A stretch of 64,000 bases of DNA, from the NCBI GenBank assembly GCA_029448655.1, contig JACCLO010000009.1, positions 3,100,001-3,164,000 of the forward strand, read 5' to 3'. A program made the translations under genes and the position numbers. Below the pieces are notes generated by a model, which worked only from the letters and a program-made list of their open reading frames with translations, was not told where the DNA came from and made no database searches. The stretch's first letter is position 1, and each line of letters begins with the position of its first letter. Origin of the DNA: Wolfiporia cocos. Its lineage: Eukaryota; Basidiomycota; Agaricomycetes; Polyporales; Phaeolaceae. Below are positions 19,401-26,959 of the stretch, piece after piece.

Positions 19401-21489
19401 GGTCATTGTCGATCATGGGCTGTCAAAGGCGATATCCCTGACCCCATGCGATAAGACCATCACCAGTGAAGGAGCCGCCGACATATTCCACCGGAAAATC
19501 TACTCGAAGTACGGGCTCCCTAGGAAAATCATCTCGGACCGAGGCCCCCAGTTCACCTCGAAGTTTTTCCAAGCTCTCTGCAAGCTTCTAGGGATCGACT
19601 CCGCCCTGAGTACAGCGTATCACCCGCAAACCGACGGACAGACTGAGCGGATGAACCAACAAATAGAAGTCTACCTGCGTATCTACTGCATGAGCGACCC
19701 ATACCTCTGGGCCGCCAGACTCCCAGATGTAGAATTTGCCCACAACACGCGCAGGACCGAAAGAGGTTTGGCCCCCATCGAAGTCATCATGGGGTATATT
19801 CCCCGGGGATTGCCCGAAGAAGACAACCCGACATCGGTGCCAGCCGCGGGAGAAAGGCTGAAGAGCATCAAAGAGGCAAGGGAGAAGGCTATCGCCGCGC
19901 ACGAACTAGCCCAAAAACGAATGGCCGGACGGACCCTGCGCGATTTGCCTAAACTTAGCAAGGGAGACAAGGTGTGGCTTGATGCCAAGAACCTCCACCT
20001 CCCATACGAATCACGGAAGCTCGCTCCAAAAAGGGAAGGGCCGTTCACCATCGCCGAGAAGCTCGGGGCCGTCACGTACAGGCTGGCTCTGCCCCCGCAG
20101 TGGAAGGTACACCCGGTCTTCCATGCCTCGCTACTGAAACCGTTCAATGAGACAAGGGTGCACGGGCCCAATTACACGAAACCACCCCCGGACCTGGTCG
20201 AAGGGCACAAAGAGTACGAGGTCGATTCCATCCTGAATCAAAGGCAACATCGAGGGAAAAGGCAGTATCTGGTCCATTGGAAGGGCTACCCAACCGCTGA
20301 CGACTCATGGGAAGACGCAACGAACTTGAAGAATTCCCCCGACCTCCTGGAGGACTACAAAAGTCGGCAAAGGGGGAGCAGAACCCGCCAGGTCGAAGAA
20401 GTAACATGTCGACGCCTCCGCCTAGCCAACCCGACCGTCCCAGGGCGCCGACGCTGCGTCGGTCCCTCGCCGTCCGCATGGGATACCAGACAGGCAGGTG
20501 TTACGGGTGTTCCGAGGAGGCCCACCTCCGCATCCGCCATGCGCTCACCTGGCACAGGTCCGACGTTCCCCCCGGAGGTTATCCGACCCCCTGGACCAAT
20601 CGATTTGAGCTCGTACAGGAACTCACCGCCATCTACGACAGCTATCAAGACGTCACCGAGCGGCTTGTCCAACTCGAACGGACAGTCCGTTGGCAGAGAC
20701 AGCAGCTTGGGCGGAACATCGATCAGTGGATCGACCACCTCGGGGCGTCGACGCCATCGCGAATCCGGAGAGAGTTCAACCAAGGAGAAGAAGGCCCGCG
20801 TCGCCCGCCCCGTCAGCGAAGCCCCGTCCCTCCAATGCCCTCCTGGCTACTCGACAACAATGAATTGGCTCGAATTGCAGAACCGTACGATTTTATGGAA
20901 TACCGCTCTCTGGTACCTGACCACGCTCCCCCCGAGACCTCCGCCGCAGGAGCTCGACCTGGAGAACCGGAGAGCCCTGCTCCTCATCCACGAAGCAGCG
21001 AACGACGCCCAGTTCGAGAGGGGCCAAGCAGCGCTAGGATTGCCACCCCGCCGCCCACTGCCCCAGCTGACGACGAAGCTGGTCGACGATCTCCGTCAAT
21101 TGAGGTCATCAGCCGAGAGGAGTTCGAGCAGGGTCGCGACGCCTGGAACGACCCCCTTCTCAGTCTACCTAGATGGCTCCGGGAGCGCATCTGGGTCCAC
21201 CACCACCACCAGCGGTACGAATCCGGCGACTATCTCCGCGACGTCCCCTCCGCTCGATCCCCACCCAGGCCATCTCAGGCAGAGCCCTGTCGAAGCTGTG
21301 GCAGCCCCTACCACTGGATCCTTGACTGCCCCGACTACCGCTGCCCCACGTGTCGGGTATCCCAGCCTGGACATCGACGAGGGGAATGCGCGCCCTACCA
21401 GCTCTGGGTCCCTCCCGCCACGCCTCCTCTCCCCGATGGAGATGCAGGGTATAACGACCCCGACCCCGAGGCCCTTTGAGTGGCCGTGA
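16498..21489 (+). CDS. Gypsy-3 pol: protease, dUTPase, RT, RNase H, integrase, chromodomain
   Basis: 1663 codons from a GTG at 16498; the frame is really open from about 16374, and the natural product is probably a gag-pol fusion. Order: aspartic protease (LIDSGAMSSLIH, near residue 6); dUTPase (about 128-260) with AIGYDLYAS, SRSGL, GVIDPDYRGEV, GMRIAQII and AGFGSTD; reverse transcriptase with YMDDILIF near 517; RNase H (ETDASQFALGA) near 667; integrase HHCC (HFWWPDL... CAICQQMK) near 900; DDE core (ISDRGPQF, TAYHPQTDGQTERMNQ); chromodomain KEYEVDSILNQR ... YLVHWKGY ... SWED near 1238-1277. About 380 further residues are Ser/Pro-rich and overlap another ORF. In dUTPase motif 2 the usual Pro before RSG is Ser. 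Confidence 0.94.
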   Translation: MKVNALIDSGAMSSLIHSKLVIRHRIVTRPLRNPITVRNVDGTTNKDGQVDREVYLPIKYGGKERKVRFLVGNIGKEEVILGYNWLKKESPVIDWATGKVDIAPDKPTEKARTTDAIIQLDTVKMTVAPEGKLPTRGTDGAIGYDLYASKDEEITPGGWKAIPTGVQMEIPKGSYGRIASRSGLTLKHGLTVGAGVIDPDYRGEVQVILFNQSTTPHRIIPGMRIAQIIFEQALTPEVVQVEELDETKRGDAGFGSTDTRQPGEDPISDEEYQLLRRFVRTKKLVAPRTRNPRRFRQESAALSRIRKVVTKSQKLSETGERGPTEDALPEHLKDFAHVFSKKAATAFPPSRPWDHAIELKPDFVPRDCKVYSLSPREQKAMDEFLAENLAKGFIRPSKSPMASPAFFVPKKDGGLRPCQDYRYLNEGTVKNAYPLPLISELIEKLRGAKVFTKMDLRAGYNNVRIREGDQWKGAFKTNAGLYEPTVMFFGMCNSPATFQAMMNEILKEEIAEGWVLVYMDDILIFSPDQTTHRERERRVLQKLAEEKLFVKPEKCAFGVERVEFLGLVIAPGQIQMNPAKLKGIRDWPPPRNVKGVRSFLGFANFYRKFIDHYSAHARPLIDLTKTATGTGFKWTERESEAFEFLKSQFVTAPALLLPDKEKPFILETDASQFALGAVLKQKDDNGNERPVGYLSQSLTPAERNYEIYDRELLGVVRALEEWRHLLEGGPHQILIRSDHQNLTYWRSAQRLNRRQARWHLLLSQFDIRLQHVPGKKSVMADTLSRLMNLDSSNHDNEDILMLPDTLFIHAIEVPIIDRIKIVKSFDPIAEQGLRALEQGEQPPLRTVMEDWQYTEGVLLYKGRMYVPRDPGLRKDVISRYHDPIAAGHPGIWGTTLKVQEHFWWPDLRKTVAEYVKGCAICQQMKPDRHPTKAPLQPIPTRKDALPFSQCSVDFITDLPRVGKYDSVMVIVDHGLSKAISLTPCDKTITSEGAADIFHRKIYSKYGLPRKIISDRGPQFTSKFFQALCKLLGIDSALSTAYHPQTDGQTERMNQQIEVYLRIYCMSDPYLWAARLPDVEFAHNTRRTERGLAPIEVIMGYIPRGLPEEDNPTSVPAAGERLKSIKEAREKAIAAHELAQKRMAGRTLRDLPKLSKGDKVWLDAKNLHLPYESRKLAPKREGPFTIAEKLGAVTYRLALPPQWKVHPVFHASLLKPFNETRVHGPNYTKPPPDLVEGHKEYEVDSILNQRQHRGKRQYLVHWKGYPTADDSWEDATNLKNSPDLLEDYKSRQRGSRTRQVEEVTCRRLRLANPTVPGRRRCVGPSPSAWDTRQAGVTGVPRRPTSASAMRSPGTGPTFPPEVIRPPGPIDLSSYRNSPPSTTAIKTSPSGLSNSNGQSVGRDSSLGGTSISGSTTSGRRRHRESGESSTKEKKARVARPVSEAPSLQCPPGYSTTMNWLELQNRTILWNTALWYLTTLPPRPPPQELDLENRRALLLIHEAANDAQFERGQAALGLPPRRPLPQLTTKLVDDLRQLRSSAERSSSRVATPGTTPFSVYLDGSGSASGSTTTTSGTNPATISATSPPLDPHPGHLRQSPVEAVAAPTTGSLTAPTTAAPRVGYPSLDIDEGNARPTSSGSLPPRLLSPMEMQGITTPTPRPFEWP
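20406..21479 (+). CDS. Gypsy-3 ORF3, CCHC zinc-knuckle protein overlapping pol
   Basis: 357 codons from the ATG just after the chromodomain, in a different frame from pol; the open frame itself reaches up to 20307. The predicted protein has an N-terminal Cys/His motif (GRCYGCSEEAHLRIRH), a helical stretch with heptad-like spacing (ELTAIYDSYQDVTERLVQ), a Pro-rich middle, and a C-terminal knuckle CRSCGSPYHWILDC (CX2CX4HX4C) followed by CPTCRVSQPGHRRGEC. Ordered Cys/His spacing argues it is real rather than a by-product. The pol frame across the same 1 kb is also fully open, so both may be translated. Its function is unknown; nucleic-acid binding is a guess from the knuckles. Confidence 0.6.
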   Translation: MSTPPPSQPDRPRAPTLRRSLAVRMGYQTGRCYGCSEEAHLRIRHALTWHRSDVPPGGYPTPWTNRFELVQELTAIYDSYQDVTERLVQLERTVRWQRQQLGRNIDQWIDHLGASTPSRIRREFNQGEEGPRRPPRQRSPVPPMPSWLLDNNELARIAEPYDFMEYRSLVPDHAPPETSAAGARPGEPESPAPHPRSSERRPVREGPSSARIATPPPTAPADDEAGRRSPSIEVISREEFEQGRDAWNDPLLSLPRWLRERIWVHHHHQRYESGDYLRDVPSARSPPRPSQAEPCRSCGSPYHWILDCPDYRCPTCRVSQPGHRRGECAPYQLWVPPATPPLPDGDAGYNDPDPEAL

Positions 21490-21522
21490 TGCTTGGATTT
21501 CATCGAGGGCGATGACGGCTTT

Positions 21523-21535
21523 AGGAGGGGGGTGA
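21523..21535 (+). promoter_or_regulatory. Gypsy-3 polypurine tract
   Basis: AGGAGGGGGGTGA immediately before the 3' LTR, the expected primer for plus-strand DNA synthesis. Confidence 0.85.
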
Positions 21536-22068
21536 TGTTACGATCCGTATGAATCCGTATATTTTGACGCCTCACTGGAGAGGAGGACTTAGCGTTCAAC
21601 CGCTGTATTGACCGATTATTCTTAGGGTCCCTGCTCAACCACCGACCCTCGTTTCATGTACAACAACCCTACGCCCCTAGTCTCATAGCGTATCAGGTTC
21701 TAGGTGATATCTGTTGTATATCTACAGAGCTTCTACGTTTCAGCCATTGTTGCGCTCAACCGCAGCGTTTCGGCTTAGTTATCGTAGCGTACTAACCTTA
21801 TGGACTTAGTGGTAGCAGTACCAAGGACACTATGACCCCGATTACAGAATCGTAGTATAAAGACCCTGTTGTAAATACTGGCCGAGTTCCTCAGCTTGAC
21901 CTTGTTGAATTACAAGGATCCTATACTCGTTCTCAAAGACTTAAGCAATTAAGTCTGCAACCAGTATATCGACGCTCGACTCTGCTGAGTCCGACGAGTA
22001 GTGCGCTACTCGATACGCTGAGTAACTCGACTTAACATCTCAGCTGAACGGATATTCGATCCGTAACA
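21536..22068 (+). repeat. Gypsy-3 3' LTR
   Basis: 533 bp, TGTTACGATCCG to GATCCGTAACA. By eye it differs from the 5' LTR at one position (near 21960, CTGCAACC against CTGCAGCC). It is followed by the CTCTC target duplication. Confidence 0.95.
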
Positions 22069-23529
22069 CTCTCGCACCTTTTCCGGAAGGATCCGTTTGA
22101 TGTGACTGAACAACGTCTTGTTGTCAGTCTCGGCCAGACGAGCCAGGGTCCTGAGCTTCTGTGCCCAAGAAAAGAAGTCCGATTGGAGCTTCTTTTTCCC
22201 TTCGTCCGCGAAGTACCCTTCAATCTCCTTTTCGGCAATTTCCTTGTCCGTCTTTTTGCCGTACACCTTCTCGATCGTTTCCGCAAACATTTTCCAGGTG
22301 TGCCCCGAGGTTTGTCCGGCGGCGATTTTATCAACTACCGGTGACATGTACTGGTAGGCCTCGCCCGTAAGCCGTAGCAGGGCTTGGCGAACCTTGTCTT
22401 CTTCGAGGGTCACCTTGGCGTCTGCGAAATACATGCCCATTTTTTGGATCCACTCTTTCGACGAGATGGAGTCCTTGGGGCCCGAGAATTTGGGCGGCTG
22501 AGTCGGTTTGGTCTGTTGGAAGTTGACCGTGGTGGCTGCTGCTGTCGCGGCTGCCGGTGCGTTTTTTAGAGCGGTTAACTCCGCTTCGAGTTGGTCGATT
22601 CTATTAATTAGTGCCGTGACCTGGGCACCGCTGGGTCCCGCGGTTGGGACTGCCGGACGCTTTTGCAGTACTGCAATATCTTTTTCTATGCGGACGAACC
22701 GATTTTCAGAAAGGGTATCCAATTGTTGCCGCAAACTCTCTGCTTTCTCTAGTGCTTCGATTCTGTTTTGAAGCACCTGGTTATGACTCCGAATTTGGTT
22801 GGTCTTATTCCAGACCATTTCCACATCCGTGTCCACCCGGCCTTTGTAGGCCGCGAGGTTGCTGTAGAGATGGTTTTTGGCTTGGTACAGCGCCTCTGTG
22901 TAGGCTTCCTTTCCCACCTGCAGAACTTCGTCTGAGGCGGCTACTTCCAGGGTGCGCTGTAACCTTCCCATCAATTCGTTTTCACTCCTTTCGGGCTGCG
23001 CGACGATTTCCAGAGTCCTTTCATAGGACGGGAGGAGGTCAGGGAGCGACCCGAATAGGGGCTCCGTGTTGATCGTTTCCTCTGGTCGTGGGGTCTCGCT
23101 GCCTTCGGGGGTGATGACTGCGCGTGCGGGTGTTTCCGGGTTGAAGAGCCTGGAAGCTCTTGTACGCGGCGATGCTTCTTCCATCGAATACCAGTGGACG
23201 TCACCGTAGTAGACTATGAGGTCCGCCAGGGGGATGGCGGTACAGTAGTTGTCCCACCTCCACCACAAGATGTGGTTCCTAGTCGAATCTTCCCCATAGT
23301 ACTTGATGTACGCCGTATGGTTTACGTTCAGGAAGGGGCGCACATGCGCCGGAATTGAGTTGAAGGAGGTGACACTCCCCCTAACTCTGATGCCGAATAC
23401 GACTCGCAGGTAGTCCATCAAGCAGGTTTGCTCTCCGGGCCACGCGTGCTTGCCGATGGCGGGGCGGTAGGCTGTAGCCACCTTGTGGGTGTTGTACAAA
23501 GCGCCTTGGACGATTGTGTAGGACACCAT
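22069..23529 (-). pseudogene. Gypsy-2 gag, 5' part
   Basis: The N-terminal about 486 codons of Gypsy-2 gag, read from the ATG at 23529 (MVSYTIVQ). The frame is open further upstream, but only via a TTG. It includes a long coiled-coil-like stretch (NQIRSHNQVLQNRIEALEKA) and a capsid-like region (PPKFSGPKDSISSKEWIQKM ... WAQKLRTLARLAETDNKTL). Translation runs into the Gypsy-3 LTR at 22068; the rest of gag resumes at 14162. Without Gypsy-3 and one CTCTC the two halves join in frame. Confidence 0.88.
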
Positions 23530-23591
23530 TGCTGGACAGTATTCGTCAGCTTGAGTTGTTTTCTTCCTTAAACGATAATTCAAGAAAAAAG

Positions 23592-23673
23592 TGCCTTTTC
23601 AGGACTTAAATGCCTTTTCAGGACTTTTCGCAATCAATGCCATGCACCAAAAAATAATGCCTTTTCAGGACTT
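23592..23673 (-). repeat. Three 16-bp repeats between ORF0 and gag of Gypsy-2
   Basis: TGCCTTTTCAGGACTT (plus strand) occurs exactly at 23592-23607, 23611-23626 and 23658-23673, in the 152-bp gap between the end of ORF0 and the gag ATG. On the transcript it reads AAGTCCTGAAAAGGCA three times. Its role is unknown; a control element for downstream translation is a guess. Confidence 0.85.
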
Positions 23674-23681
23674 TCTATCTA

Positions 23682-24497
23682 CTACAGCTGGGGTTTGCCA
23701 AGGTCGAAGTTGAGACCGCTATGTACTAGATGTGTTTTTAAGTATGTCACGTGCTGTTTCACGTCTAGGTCTCCAAAAACGTGCTCCACCCTCCTGAGAT
23801 ATTTTTCGAGGTGGCGGAGATCTTCGTTCTTCATGGAGTCCTGACGGACCCTTTGCTCCAGGTGTGTGGAGAGATCGTCGAAGTCGGTGATGAGGGTGGT
23901 GAATTTTGCTATAATCGGGGCCGTAGTGGTTGCGTCGGGGGCTTTCCATAGCCGGAAGAGGTTCTTGTGGGCGGCGTTCATCTGTTTGTCGACGTCTAAG
24001 AACCAGTCCCACTTCTTCTCCGTGCAATGGACGTCCCTGGGGTTCGGAAGACCCCGTTTCTCGACCCACTCGGCCAGCATCCTAAGCTCCTCCACTCTCT
24101 CCAACAGCGACTTCTTTGGGGGCTGTCTTCGCTCCCGAAGACTCCTCACCGTTCTCTCTTCCTCAACCCTCTTCCTGGCTGCCTCGGCGATCAGCTGATC
24201 CAGGCTCTGTTTCTGGATCCGAGCCTCGAGCTTCTCCTTCTGTCGGAGAAGCTTGTCGAGCTTCTTTCGCCTGATGTCGTCTAGGGCGGCCTCGTGGTTG
24301 ACCCTTCGGATCTCCTCCGGGTCGGGGTTCGGCTTCCTGTAGAAGACGTCTTTGCCCTTTCGGGACTTTCCTCGCTTTGGGGCTGTGACCGCGGAGATGC
24401 GGTCTTCGAGCGATTTAGAGGAGGCAATGTGCCATTCCTCGCGCTCCCCCGTAGCGGCGTTTCTCGGAGTAACCGTGAAACGTGGTGCTTTCGGCAT
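23682..24497 (-). CDS. Gypsy-2 ORF0, basic coiled-coil protein upstream of gag
   Basis: 271 aa, ATG at 24497 and TAG-side end at 23682. I do not recognise a family. The N-terminal third is rich in Lys/Arg (PKRGKSRKGKDVFYRKPN). The middle is a highly charged predicted coiled coil (LLRQKEKLEARIQKQSLDQL). The C-terminal half is a helical, non-repetitive domain (EKKWDWFLDVDKQMNAAHKN, HLEKYLRRVEHVFGDLDV). It lies between the long leader and gag on the same strand inside the LTRs, so it belongs to the element, not the host. An ORF ahead of gag is uncommon in Ty3/gypsy elements. It is not one of the usual gag, pol or env proteins. Confidence 0.72.
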   Translation of the reverse strand: MPKAPRFTVTPRNAATGEREEWHIASSKSLEDRISAVTAPKRGKSRKGKDVFYRKPNPDPEEIRRVNHEAALDDIRRKKLDKLLRQKEKLEARIQKQSLDQLIAEAARKRVEEERTVRSLRERRQPPKKSLLERVEELRMLAEWVEKRGLPNPRDVHCTEKKWDWFLDVDKQMNAAHKNLFRLWKAPDATTTAPIIAKFTTLITDFDDLSTHLEQRVRQDSMKNEDLRHLEKYLRRVEHVFGDLDVKQHVTYLKTHLVHSGLNFDLGKPQL

Positions 24498-25198
24498 GAC
24501 TACGTAAAAAAGAAGTCTAAGTAAGCTATTCTAGTGGAAATCACGCGGTCTTCTGTCGGGGCTTATTGTCGCTTCTTGATGTGTTGTGCGCTTATCCTCC
24601 GGCGTCAATGGGCGCTCCGCCCTCGACCGGAGTTAGTGTCGGCGACTGGATTGCATCTCTCTCACGCTACCAGGTGGGGGATACAGCAGGTCGTCTTCCC
24701 TTGACGCCTGGGAATGCAGGATTTGGGGTATTACACCCTGCATGTGCCCACGCCTCACTCCAGTTAGGTGGCTGCCAGTGTTAAAACCAAACCCATGCCC
24801 TGAGGGACTTAGAGGGCGCCAAGGCCAGAACTCTATCGTTCTGAAGCCGTATCGGCAGCGGTTCTAGGCAGGGCAACTCGTGCCCACCATCCCAACTCTA
24901 AATAGAGTGGCCCCTGTACGCCTGGGGATAGGCGAGAAGGTCGTCTCCGGCCCGGTTAAGAGGTTACACCGTTGCCATCGATTCCCAACATATGGGGAAA
25001 GGCTTGGCAGCCAGTCCCCGGTTCCGCTTAAGCCTACGGTCCGGCTATTTGCCCGAAGGCGGTGATCCCCCAGAGCCCACTAAGGATACCCTGTTGCCTG
25101 GCGGCGAGCAGGGGTGCGCAGACGGCGACGAAAACCCCTAAGAAGAAAAAATCCCAGACCCTCAAAGAGGGCGGGGACGAAAGCGAGTTCTATTCATA
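24498..25198 (-). promoter_or_regulatory. Gypsy-2 5' leader with self-primer site
   Basis: 701 bp of leader, probably structured and GC-rich, without a convincing gene. Two bases from the 5' LTR, 25186-25196 (AGTTCTATTCA, plus strand) can pair perfectly over 11 nt with TGAATAGAACT's strand partner in the LTR at 25310-25320. That LTR segment begins about 34 nt downstream of a TATATATA box at 25347-25354 (minus-strand sense), i.e. at the expected transcript start. Confidence 0.7.
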
Positions 25199-25818
25199 TA
25201 ACACAAGATAACAACTTACTTGTAATGTTCTTGGGTTTGCTGGTTAGGCAAGGGATAAGTAGAAGTTAAGCAGGATACGTTGAGTGGTTAACTCGTAGTA
25301 TGAATGCAATGAATAGAACTGAGGCAATAGTGCTCAGCAAGTTCAGTATATATACATGATAAATAAGACCCCTAACAGTCTCATTAGATAATACTAATGT
25401 CCGTAATCGTATGTACAAGTCCCCAGCTACCTAAGTACTTAGTAATATACGATAAATACATATGCCGATCAAAACCGGGATATAGAAAGGCGGCGTAGGC
25501 CGCACGAATGGCGTTTTGCGCTCTTTGTCATTACAAAGACGGGGCATGACCAGAGCCCGGTCCGCTGACGTTTATAGGCTGACTGCTTCCGGACGGAAAG
25601 TCCGATTGGCTAGAACTAGACATGTGACTGATGGTAACTACTAGTGATAAGATAAGACCGTCGTTACGGGAGATAACGCAGCCATCATTCGGCACGTATG
25701 TAACCGTTGACTTATGAACCAGATAAGCTAGTTATTGGTCTAGAAAGTTGTAGATAATTCGTAGAATTGCCGGAAAAATAGTAAGAAATATAGGGAAACT
25801 AGGAGAATTCTTGTGACA
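25199..25818 (-). repeat. Gypsy-2 5' LTR
   Basis: 620 bp, a near-perfect match to 8251-8870 (about three differences seen). It carries the minus-strand TATA box at 25347-25354 and the primer complement at 25310-25320. It is followed by target duplication GGCAC at 25819-25823. Confidence 0.93.
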
Positions 25819-25823
25819 GGCAC

Positions 25824-26755
25824 TTACTGACATTCGTTCGGTCAGACGCATCTTATCTCCGGCTTCTCGATCTTCGATCATGACATCATTGCCAGCCGAG
25901 CGAGCGCGCATGGACAAGTCCATAGGGACTTAGTGGATATGCCTCTGCAGTCACGGCTGCAGATTTATTTCCACACCCCTGTGTCTGATGATGATTCCCA
26001 TCCTCTGTGGTTGCAGATTTATTTCCTCCGCTTCAGATATACACTACCTTAGCGTTCCTGTGTCTGATGATGATTCCCATCCTCCTGTCACGGATGTGCC
26101 CAGGGGGCCACTGTACTTCCCTCGCTATAGGTTCCACATGCGGCGCTAGGCGTACGCCGCGTCTCTGGTCCTCAGCCACCTCCTCGTGCATCTCTTTAGT
26201 TTGTTGGTCACCTGACTGTTAGGTTAGCGCTGTAGGGTAGCGCGCGCCTCAGGTATCACACGTTATGGTCACACTAGTTACATGCATCACTGTAGTTACA
26301 TATCATGTGCTCTCTTAGATAATGCGCGCACAGGCCATTACTTTAGGGCGGCCATTACTGGCCAGCTACACATGTATAAGTATGACGGATGTGGGCCTTA
26401 CAGCCCCATCCTTGAGATTCTCGTCAATGCACTACTGTGCCTCTCTTACAATCTGTCTGTGTTGCTGCTGACCCGGGGCCCCATCTTGACTGCTAGTCTG
26501 TGAGTCTGCGACGACGTCGTCTGGGGGCCTCCGGTGGCTGGGCATCGTGTGATGGTCCTATGAGTTCACCGGGTGGTTGACCTATGAGTACGGCGGTGCC
26601 GTTGCCTTGCACTATGCAGGCTTGTGGGGGTTCCCCTGTAGCCAGGGTCGCACAGACAGGTAAGTCTGTGACACCTCCGTGGTTGCAGATTTATTTCCTT
26701 CGTATTTTCAGAACCCTCCTCCTTCGCTTTACATTTATTTTAACACTCCTGTGTT
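25824..26755 (+). repeat. KDZ left terminal inverted repeat, inner part (split by a solo LTR)
   Basis: 25824-26085 and 26679-26755 are the reverse complement of 36055-36335 together with the start of 37044 onward. The match fades near 26755/36055. The segment includes inverted copies of the repeat found downstream of the transposase gene (GGTTGCAGATTTATTTCC ... GATGATGATTCCCATCC). The solo LTR at 26086-26673 interrupts it. Confidence 0.85.
26086..26673 (+). repeat. Solo LTR, family 5
   Basis: 588 bp, TGTCACGGATGTG to AGTCTGTGACA, flanked by 5-bp duplication CCTCC (26081-26085 and 26674-26678). A TATA-like TGTATAAGTA lies near 26372. Removing it restores the KDZ inverted repeat. Confidence 0.92.
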
Positions 26756-26959
26756 TTATTATGACTCTTATTCGACTTACAAATGGCTAGCCAGGTACCC
26801 ACTGGAGAACGTATAAGCGTGTCTGATCATGACCGATGATCTATCATGTGAGCTGGCGAGCTTGAGGTCTTCCGAGACGTTCGACGATACTTGTGCCTAA
26901 CTTACTTCGACTCACTATACAAGCTCATAATCGGCTTTATTCAGTTGCATCTATTCAAC

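Larger units (their letters stand above)
14163..22068 (+). mobile_element. Gypsy-3, complete Ty3/gypsy retrotransposon
   Basis: 7906 bp on the plus strand, nested in the Gypsy-2 gag gene with a 5-bp duplication CTCTC (14158-14162 and 22069-22073). LTRs are 533 bp each (14163-14695 and 21536-22068) and differ by about one base by eye, so it is the youngest insertion here. Both gag and pol are open. It has a short 45-nt leader, a candidate self-primer site, a candidate -1 frameshift site between gag and pol, a third overlapping ORF and a clear polypurine tract. It may be capable of transposition. Confidence 0.96.
8251..25818 (-). mobile_element. Gypsy-2, Ty3/gypsy chromovirus with C-terminal dUTPase, interrupted by Gypsy-3
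   Basis: A minus-strand element with 620-bp LTRs (8251-8870 and 25199-25818) and a 5-bp duplication GGCAC (8246-8250 and 25819-25823). The opposite arm of the KDZ inverted repeat (near 37120, reading AGTGCCAAGG) preserves the empty target site. Removing the nested Gypsy-3 leaves about 9.66 kb. Order on the minus strand: 5' LTR, long leader, ORF0 (24497-23682), gag (23529-22069 then 14162-13387), pol with chromodomain and dUTPase (13390-9050), polypurine tract, 3' LTR. The LTRs differ at only about three positions by eye, so the insertion is young. Confidence 0.93.
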
